A DNA stretch of 64,000 nucleotides from contig NW_020653200.1 of NCBI RefSeq assembly GCF_003589595.1, forward strand, positions 9,581,197-9,645,196. The letters run 5' to 3'. The stretch is from Hyposmocoma kahamanoa. Its lineage: Eukaryota > Arthropoda > Insecta > Lepidoptera > Cosmopterigidae. Made by a program: the position numbers and the translations under genes. Numbering within the stretch: position 1 is the first letter of the stretch; each line of letters opens with the position of its first letter. This document shows, in pieces, positions 56,124-64,000 of this stretch. The notes beneath the pieces were generated by a model, which worked only from the letters and a program-made list of their open reading frames with translations, had not been told where the DNA came from and did no database searches.

Positions 56124-57608
56124 ACTTTGTATAGGTACTGAGTAGCACATTGACGACAAAGCTTTACCTTTTTTTTTACTAGTAACACCGCCAAGTACGG
56201 CGAATTTACGTTTCCCGTCCACATTTTTTTTAGTGGTCGTGTGTACTAAAACGAGAGTAAAAATATGTGTAAGTAAAAGTACGTATGGGACTTGAGTAAA
56301 TTTAAAAAGTGAGCAACGAAACAAATTTTTGTATATCTTAACTACATCATTTATTTTACTATTTAACATTTTTTTACATGTTGGTTAACAAATGAGGCTA
56401 TGAGTTAAGGAGTGCGTACATTGCTGAGTCCACTAAACCGCTATTAGAACACCATCCAGTCTCCTTAGAGTATATTGAATATATTTATTTTGTCGGTTCG
56501 AATAGCACATTTTAAAGTAACAATAATAAAGCGACCCTTGAAACAAAAGGCACAACATACAACAGGATCCTGCCTGCTTCTTCCTCGAGATTTGGGCTGA
56601 GCTTTCATACAACACGTATATTTCAAGACCCATAATTTATCAACCAACGCCTAGCGGACAATGTGGTTTCAGCAAACCAGTAACAGTATTTTGCTATTTC
56701 GACATACGCCGCTTAGTCCAAACAACTTAATACTATTGGTTTGTCAAATGTGATTAAGCATAGATTTTACTTAAAAATATTTAGTTTAAATTTTGCTTAA
56801 TAATAGAAAGGTGTTCTGTTTTTATTTTTTTTTCCCCACTCTACTCTGGTGGAAAATGGGCCTACCCAGTGCGATTCGTATTTATTTAGCCTTAATTACC
56901 TTTTCACAAATGTTTTCAAAATTTTTATTAAAAGTCACGAGGAATTTCTAGGTAGATCTTTGAATTCCAATCTCGAGTCGGAAAAGTGACACGCCTCCTA
57001 ACGTTTAATATTATTGGCGTATTTATTTGCGCTAATTACAAGAACATGGCACAGGCAAGATATCCTGCCAAAATATATTGTCAAAAGTCATACATGAGAT
57101 CTCCAAAAATTAATTATCTATGATGAGGATTTAGCCCAAAAACGTCTAACATTCCGTATACTAGCTTTTAAGTTCAATTTACAACTAAAATAATAAAAAA
57201 TATATTAAACAAACGCTGATTTAAATAACAAGTTAGTAAAAAAAATTGTTATTGTGCAATAGCTATTCTTTTGACTACACTGGACAGGATCCTTCAGTAA
57301 TTCGTGCTTTTAACACCAAATTTGTAATAAATTTCTAATAGACTTGCTACCAATGACATAGCTGTTTTCTTTTATTAACAGCAGACTATTAGTAGCGTAA
57401 AGGTAGCGTAGCATAGTCAGGACTACAGAGGCGACGGAGTATTACGATTACGAACACTAGTTAGACTCGTAGTAAATTGGCAGTCAATGGATCCGTCAAG
57501 ACCTGTTGAAGTTCTTTAGAAGTGCTACATATCGCTTGACACTTGTCAGGCAATGGATGCCTCAATTCTCATAGACACTGTCATTTATTATTAAGCACTA
57601 TTCTGTGG
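56124..57608. other. Between cyc and asrij, no gene seen
   Basis: AT-rich. The 3' UTR of asrij should extend leftward from 57608. No other feature is supported. Confidence 0.45.
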
Positions 57609-57699
57609 TTACTCCATAGTGTCTCCATACTTGTTTGTAGATGGTTTTTGCTGAGGCTGTGGCTGGCGTGTTATCGGAGGTGCCAAATTGGGATCCATC
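57609..57699 (-). CDS. asrij: asrij exon 6
   Basis: Acceptor GTTCCAG; MDPNLAPPITRQPQPQQKPS, then TNKYGDTME and TAA. Confidence 0.92.
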
Positions 57700-60600
57700 C
57701 TGGAACAAACAGTGATACTAATATTGTAACTTGCAAAAGAGAAGGTACAATTAATAAAAAAGTGACCAAATGTGGTTGCTTAAGCAAATATCATTATAGT
57801 CTGTCTTTTTTGAAAATGAAATGGAGGAGGATGATGACAGCTCAATTCAAGTTTTGCCCTCTTGCAAGCAGCTAGTGATTGCAGTCGATAAACATAATTA
57901 GTCGATAAATTCTATCAACTATCAGCTGAATGTTGATTACAATAAATAGCCGAACTTGGTTCATTAGAATCATCATCGGCCCATTATTCTTCCAACTGTT
58001 GGGCACAGGTTCATTTTAATTATAAGTTCGTACATAGATACAATACTTTTGGAACTATGTCTATTAAAAATTAAAGATATATTTTAATGTTTTTCATTTT
58101 AATTCAATATAGATAATCTCACCTGATTTCGATTCTAGTTGGCCAACCATCAAAATAGTAATAAAGAAGGCAATAACACAATTAGTAATTATTAGAACTT
58201 TGTAACCATTGACTTACAAATTTGTAACATTCAAAATTCAGACATTACCGTTAAAACTGTTGGCAACAACTATATGACTATATAAAATTTTATGAACACT
58301 TGCAACCTTGCAAATGCATTACAAATGTCATTTTATTCCGTTTTCAAAAAACACAGACTATAAAAAGTTAATATTGGTTACCTATATGGGTTTTGTTTAG
58401 AGTCGGAGTACTCTCCTCGATTCCTGCGCCGAAGTTCGTCATAGGACAATACTGGGCGGGCTGACCCTTCTGGAGGACTTTCGTTTATGCTTCCTGGAAT
58501 AATCAATGAGTACAGTAAGATTAAAAGGTAAAAGAAGTTCAATTTTACTTACAATTATTAACATTATTTCTCTCCACAATTATAAAGCAAGCATACTTAA
58601 TCAATATTTTCTAATTGCAAAATTAAATATGATATTAATTGCAAATGTTACTATTCTACTTGGTATGAATGAAATGGTATGGTGTAACGGGCTGTTGTCC
58701 GTAACTCGACGTGGCGACTATTTTGCGTTACTATTCTATTTATCAGAATCATCAAGAGGTCTTTGTTAACAAATTTTTTTGATTCGAGATTAACATTAAT
58801 GGCAATTGAAAACATGAGAAAAAATCAAGTGTAGTTTATATTACAGTACCATGGTTGTCTGGATGATACGTGTCATCACTGAAGATGGGCCTGTCAGTGT
58901 CAAGGTCTAACGAGTTGCCCGGGCCAGCATCTGAGTAGATGTCATTAGGACCCGCGCCAAACATGGACGGTGCTTGTTGATGCAATGATGTCCTGCTAAA
59001 CAATTGTCACTAAGTACGATGCCTTCTGCTATCTAGCAAATTTGGCAAAATACATCGGACAGGTCTGGATATTCAGAAATAAATTACGAATCATGAATCA
59101 CATGCTTTAAAAATGAGGTGCTTTTTCCTCATGAGTAAAAAAAAGAAAGAAGATAATGTTTAATATCAATGTTATTATAGAAACAATTAAAGACAGCCTA
59201 CCCACGTATCTTTCCATCCTTTCTTTCCCTGAGGAGCTGTCCAATGTAACTGCCAGGCAGGGCCATTAGTTTTTCCGCACATTTCTCCTGATATGATATT
59301 TTCCCGATGAAGTATCCCATTACCACAGCTAATGTCACTTTCGGGATCACTCCAAACCGAGGATTGGCCTTTAAGTGTCCTGAAAACAAAAGATTGAATA
59401 GATTACTATTACATGTACATTAGTACATACCTATTCTTTTAAGCAAGAGTGAACAGATTCATAGCCACATATCATTAAATGAGACTTTTTGATGAATTCA
59501 AATTTAAAAAAAGTATCAAATCAAAACAATCAAATGCATTGTTTAATTAACTTAATATACAATCAACACAAAATAAAAAGCACACAGAAACGAAAATACA
59601 TTTATTACATATATCAAAAATTCACAGAGCATTTACAACAGGTTTCACGTATCAGCAAAAATTTCGCAATTAATGCATTTTTATGTTTTTAGAGTCTTCA
59701 GAGTTGTTTTTGTTTGTACAACAATATCATAGTATGTTTGTACTGATTTCAGTCCAGTTATCAGTGGGACATGAATAAAACCAATTTCATTAACAAATTT
59801 TAGGTACCTTGCTGAATAGCAAAATATGTCCCTAACCCCATTGCAGTACCAAGTGGCAGGGAGCGCTGGAAGAAGCTTTCTTGGTTGCACTCGCCAAGCA
59901 CTCTCAACTCATCAGGGGAGAACTTGTACGGCCCCTAAAGAAGTAATATAATTTTAATTTCTTGTTTATGCATACATTCATTACTCATTCAATGATAAAT
60001 CTACCCACAAAATATATACAAAATTTAGGTCAGTATCATAATGACTATACTTATCTTCAAAATGACTTGATCAGCATAAGGACTAGATCGCAAAACAACT
60101 AAACTTCGAAATGACCATTTCGTTAAATAGACCACATGGTAAAATGACAGGGCACAGTTTAGTCAAAAATCTGTTGTTAAAAAAATAAGAATGATCACTT
60201 CATAGGTACATCTTGTGTACCATTTAAAAGCAAAAAGTTCTTATCATATATTTTACTAAAAGACATGAATATACTAGCCACTTGAAATCTAGGTAGCACT
60301 ATATTTTCTGAAAATTGTAATGTCAGTCTTCATTTGGTTCACGTGGCTAAAGATGCTTCTATTTATTTTCGAACCGGGCTCTTTTTTAGTGAATGAAGAA
60401 ATGCGATTAATGTAGGCTTGCTGCATTCGAATATTCCGCATATGATTCAAGAAACACATAGTAGATATTATGAATGAGAGGATTGTAATTTTATTGACCA
60501 ATAATTTATAGTTGGTAAGGTCAGCCGTAAACAAATAAAAATACCAATTATAAAAATTTAGTTTCATTTTTTGTGATGATACTAAATGTTTAAAAACAAT

Positions 60601-60956
60601 GTGGTCCATTTAATACGGTCATTTCGATATCAAGTCGTTTTGCTATCAAGTTATCGCAAGTTATAATCTCTCTACAGGGGTGGTCGTTTTGCGATCTAGT
60701 CCTTATTCTGATCAGGTCATTTTGATGATAAAGTCATTATGATACCGACCCAAAAATTGTTTTCCTGTTGATGTAGGTTTTCTACCGATTATTTAATAAT
60801 GACTTGTGTCACAGGCGTACAACGTATAGAGTTAGATAGGGTTAAGAATGATGTAAATAACCTTACTTGAAATGGAGTGGCCGGTTGCGGTGGCGGCGGC
60901 GGAGCTTCAACTTTCACACCACTGTCTTCATATACGAATGCGCTAGGTTCGTTCAT
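57609..60956 (-). CDS. asrij: Asrij / OCIA domain-containing protein 1
   Basis: OCIAD1-family membrane protein of endosomes and mitochondria; in Drosophila Asrij maintains blood progenitors through JAK/STAT and endocytic signalling. Exons on the - strand: 60956-60867, 59934-59808, 59379-59202, 58995-58850, 58493-58382, 57699-57609. All phases agree and give 247 residues from ATG 60956 to TAA 57609, close to human OCIAD1. N-terminus MNEPSAFVYEDSGVKVEAPP with a poly-Pro run; OCIA domain about 31-132 (GPYKFSPDELRVLGECNQES, FFQRSLPLGTAMG, ANPRFGVIPKVTLAVVMGYF, IGKISYQEKCAEKL) with two hydrophobic segments; Asp/Pro-rich middle (MFGAGPNDIYSDAG); conserved SYDELRRRNRGEYSDS; C-terminal TNKYGDTME matching the family's 'NKYGD' end. 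No lesion. Intron 1 holds a MITE. Confidence 0.95.
58382..58493 (-). CDS. asrij: asrij exon 5
   Basis: Acceptor TTCCAG, donor GTAACC; SINESPPEGSARPVLSYDEL then RRRNRGEYSDSKQNPY. Ends phase 2. Confidence 0.92.
58850..58995 (-). CDS. asrij: asrij exon 4
   Basis: Acceptor GTTTAG, donor GTACTG; RTSLHQQAPSMFGAGPNDIY then LDLDTDRPIFSDDTYHPDNH. Ends phase 1. Confidence 0.92.
59202..59379 (-). CDS. asrij: asrij exon 3, OCIA domain C-half
   Basis: Acceptor TTTTCAG, donor GTAGGC; GHLKANPRFGVIPKVTLAVV then MGYFIGKISYQEKCAEKL. Ends phase 2. A slightly non-consensus donor, but the only one that keeps frame with exon 4. Confidence 0.92.
59808..59934 (-). CDS. asrij: asrij exon 2, OCIA domain N-half
   Basis: Acceptor CTTTAG, donor GTACCT; GPYKFSPDELRVLGECNQES then FFQRSLPLGTAMGLGTYFAI. 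Ends phase 1. Confidence 0.93.
60023..60757. mobile_element. MITE built of 16-17-bp repeats, in asrij intron 1
   Basis: Inverted ends: left AGGTCAGTATCATAATGAC, right (inward) GGGTCGGTATCATAATGAC, followed by about 50 bp of similarity. Both arms consist of degenerate 16-17-bp units such as TTCGAAATGACCATTT, TCGCAAAACAACTAAAC, and TATCGAAATGACCGTA. The centre (about 60190-60600) is unrelated AT-rich sequence. Confidence 0.75.
60867..60956 (-). CDS. asrij: asrij exon 1
   Basis: ATG at 60956, donor GTAAGG; 30 codons ending QPATPFQ, phase 0. The Met is preceded by a purine-rich GAAG context. Confidence 0.92.
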
Positions 60957-63209
60957 CTTCTAATACATTGATAAAAATTGCCAAAGCCGTTAATTCTCTA
61001 TTAAAATGACGCAAATTCTACGACTGATTTGCTCGACTATGATCTAGAGGTAAAGGTAAAGGTAATAAATAGTGACAGATGTGTATTCGTCCATAATTAC
61101 ATTTTCTTTTTTTATTATTATTAATAGTTTTGGCTTGGATACAAGTACTTTGAGCCATATCTTCGTTTAATTATAGGGATCCTCAGTAATATTTGTCATT
61201 GTAGTTCTAAATTCTATATAATACATTATGTTTTCACTTTCTCTTAAATAACTGAGTTCACTTATTTGGGTTTATTCATTGACCTACCAATAAATGGACG
61301 TCAGGTTCGCGCTAAAAAGTGTCCGCACCTGTAGGGCGTTAAAATTGCATACAGAGCGTCAATCGCGCAATAGTCTTCGTTTGTTCGAGTGACAGCGCGG
61401 TTGCCAATCATGCAGTACCAATATATGCAGTACAAATAACTTGTAAAAATTACTGCTGTAAAGTGTGAAAACAGGATTTTGTATCATATTTTCATCAATT
61501 CATCATTTCATAAATTCGACATAATAATATATATAAAAAAATAATGAATATTTACGAGAAAAGCTATTCCATTACTCTTGTGTTCAAGTAATTTTCAGTC
61601 GAAGCTAAATAAGGTACATTTTGTTAAGTTTCCAGTAGAAGCTGAATACGGTGTTTTTTGGGCCCTTAAATTGTTGCAAGCAAATTTAGGCAGTACTGCA
61701 ATGACGTTACAATTTAAATTAAATGTTTTAGTTTTTTATATTTCGTTACTAACGTAGTGACGTTTGTATAGGTTAACCTCGGACATCTTTTTCGTGGTTT
61801 TTGTATTAGACCCGATGTCCATTAGTTGATAGGTCAATTTATTAAATAGTCTTTTAAGTGGCGGGAGTCAATATTTATGTATATTCACTTACATCACATT
61901 ATCTTCTACCACGTTGAACATTAACTTTGAATTCGTAATTAGTGGAATTTTCAGAATAAAGTATTTTGTAATTTGATTTGAAATAAGGAATATAGTTCTA
62001 ACTTTCTTCATCACTATTTCTTTCTTCGAAGAAAAAATTATTCATAATGTACTTAAAATCTTCAACTTCAAAAACCCGCCATTTTTCATTTATTCATTAC
62101 ATTTTCTTAAATTTCAGTACGTTCAATTTCTTCACAGTGTCGGCAAGTGGTGGGTCATGGAAAAATCATTTTTTAAAATACTACTCTACTAATAAGTACT
62201 CATACTTAAAAAATAAAATAAAACACTTTTATTTATTAGTACCTTTGAAGCACAAGTTTTGTACGGCCGGTAATAAATAATGTGATTTTTTTACGGTTGA
62301 TGTTAACAAATCGCTGATTTGTTGTTGACGAGAGTAGTACTGCACAAATTCATTGATTGTAAGACATACCGAATGAATAATATGGGTACAGAACCAGAAC
62401 GTAGCTTTACTCTTTGCTTGCCTCTAAAGGAAAAGCATTTTTAGCATTATAAGCCATTTCGTTTTGAGGAAATCTGAATCAACTACAATAATTAACATAA
62501 AAAAATGGGTGCCTCAACTACGTTATTAAAGGAAATTTTCGTTTTAATGTAGACAAAAAGTAATGCACTAATGCAATATTAATTAAATATAAAGTACTAA
62601 AACCAGAAATTTCTGATTCAATAATATTAAGTATGAAGATGATTTGATGTATGCAATACAAGCTACGCCTTTGCCTTTCTTTTTTTCAGTTAATCACATC
62701 TCGATGACATATTATCGATTGCGTCAATCTCTAGGAAAGTGGGGTTATGAATTTCAGAAATTCACGTATTTGATATATTTTTTAATTGAATACATTTGGG
62801 TTATTAATGCACTTGAATGGTATAATTTTACGGATATTTTTATGTAAAAAACTTTTGTGGTAGTGTTTTTAGACAGCTAAAAATTTAAATAGTACTTACA
62901 TATGAAATGTACAATTCAGCGAGTTTTCCGTTTTAGATGAGTTACATCCGGGCACTGAACACATTACCATGACTAATAAACGTCCGTTTAACACTTTCAC
63001 ATTGTAAAACAAATTATTTTTCAAAAATAAATGAAATTTGTTTCGTTGTCAGCTGACCCTAGGTTCATACAGGCTCATAGCGTATAATGAAGTGGTCTCG
63101 TCTACCCATCTCGCTCTAACATACGTGTATACTAACGCTCTTTCACTTGCATTGCCAATCTATGAGTACCTATATACTAAATCTATGATGTCAACACACA
63201 TTCTTAAAA
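60957..63209. other. asrij upstream region, no further gene seen
   Basis: It should contain the asrij 5' UTR and promoter. No TATA or initiator could be assigned. The rest (61.4-63.2 kb) is AT-rich, and its short ORFs have no recognisable motif. Confidence 0.45.
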
Positions 63210-64000
63210 ATTTAAATAAAAATATTTGCATATTACAACTGGTAACTTATTTAGTAAGTCACCAAACTGCTGTGCAGTTTGTTGGCGACATGCGCATTCT
63301 TACTTAATTATACCTACTTTATTGGTATATGACATTACATACAATTAATTGTACTTATAAATAAAATATAAACATTTCTTTAAGAGGCATGCCTTTAACC
63401 TACATTTTAGTACATATTTACATATCGTCTTTTAACTAACTGTCAAGTACAAGTCTACTCAGGTTTCTGCGGATTCTAGTATTCACGTTACTAGCTTTCT
63501 TAAACAAATCAATATATCAAGCAATTTTAACTGGTAACTTTAGTAATAGTCACCAAACTGTTGTGCCCCTTTGAACACTATTGGCCGAGCGCCTTTGATT
63601 TGTGATAAGCCAAACGAACTCTATACACGTTGGCGCTCGCCTTCACTCAGTCAGCTAGGCGAGTGACACCGAACGATGGCAAGGTAAGGCAAATAGGCTG
63701 TCTATACGTTGGTTTTGGCCTTTACCCGGCAACGTTGGATTAACATGTCATTGTATTACAGGCTTTAAAAAATAGTAATTTTCAATAGATAGAGTTGTCA
63801 TTGGGAAAAATCAGAAACGAGTGGATAATTTTGTTTTCAGGAACTGAGAATAACTAGTAAATGAGTCTTGTTTAATCTAAATTGAACATAAAATTATTTA
63901 CCAATAAACTTAATGATGGAATAGCATTGTCATGTAATCTAGTTACATTCAAAGTTCTGTTAAAATTTGACTCTTCAAAATGAAGCGAACAAATGAAGAT
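63210..64000 (-). repeat. THAP-transposon repeat family, copy 2 (runs off window)
   Basis: Reverse complement of blocks in 22140-23310: TTTGTTGGCGACATGCGCAT (63278-63297), GTTAGTAATAGTCACC-like stretch (63538), CGGCAACGTTGGATTAACAT (63728-63747) and the second THAP exon from about 63888 to 64000 (complement encodes FICSLHFEESNFNRTLNVTR). The element continues beyond the right edge. Internal sequence at about 63565-63680 is not shared with copy 1 and may be original sequence deleted there. Confidence 0.78.

Noticed and set aside
61321..61420. Defined asrij core promoter
   Set aside because: The stretch is less AT-rich, but no TATA, initiator or DPE could be assigned with confidence.
62047..62847. 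Short ORFs near the right end
   Set aside because: Low-complexity aromatic/Lys composition with no homology signal or splice structure.

Overview
The window is nuclear DNA of an insect, most likely a moth or butterfly. It is AT-rich and has two split host genes with GT-AG introns, and most of the rest is transposon sequence. The lepidopteran call rests on three things: a CYCLE (BMAL1-type) clock protein that keeps the vertebrate-like C-terminal transactivation tail lost in Drosophila, several unrelated mariner lineages, and dispersed repeats that look like those of moths. No species can be named from sequence alone. There is nothing bacterial, plasmid-borne or viral here, and no CRISPR array, rRNA or convincing tRNA gene.

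Host genes. (1) cycle (cyc) lies on the + strand from about 26.0 kb to 52.67 kb. Ten coding exons could be placed with matching splice phases, from an NLS-bearing exon (26066-26224) through bHLH (37217-37553), PAS-A (37217-45097), PAS-B (45225-47131) and the CRY-binding/transactivation tail (52386-52670). They encode 668 residues; the initiator exon of this form was not found. A separate ATG exon at 26463-26590 has the same end phase and is a plausible alternative first exon. (2) asrij (OCIAD1 family) lies on the - strand, 60956 to 57609, in six exons encoding a complete 247-residue protein. The two genes are arranged tail to tail.

Mobile DNA, left to right: a nearly intact mariner (133-1410); a LINE reverse-transcriptase tail (about 1861-2300); a TA-flanked MITE (3632-3940); a complete Transib element (5895-8800) with an intact two-exon transposase of the RAG1-core family, RSS-like CACTGTG/CACGGTG ends and a perfect 5-bp target duplication; a deleted Tc1-like element (about 12700-13240); a dead mariner (19952-21164); a broken THAP-domain transposon gene (21816-22337) whose repeat family recurs inverted at the right edge of the window; a long-TIR Tc1/mariner derivative (24697-25648); and a 5.1-kb TIR element (31616-36696) carrying an unclassified coiled-coil/RNase H-like gene, into which an intact mariner (33291-34586) has jumped. 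Further elements sit in later cyc introns, including a 2.6-kb TIR element and a 5'-truncated LINE with a 736-codon open frame (RT plus RNase H).

The strongest candidates for something unusual are the complete Transib, the 5.1-kb element with its GGTTGTCC-rich ends and interrupted gene, and a pair of loci (55.0-55.95 kb and 60.02-60.76 kb) built from a degenerate 16-17-bp repeat. At the first of these, two further elements are nested inside one another.
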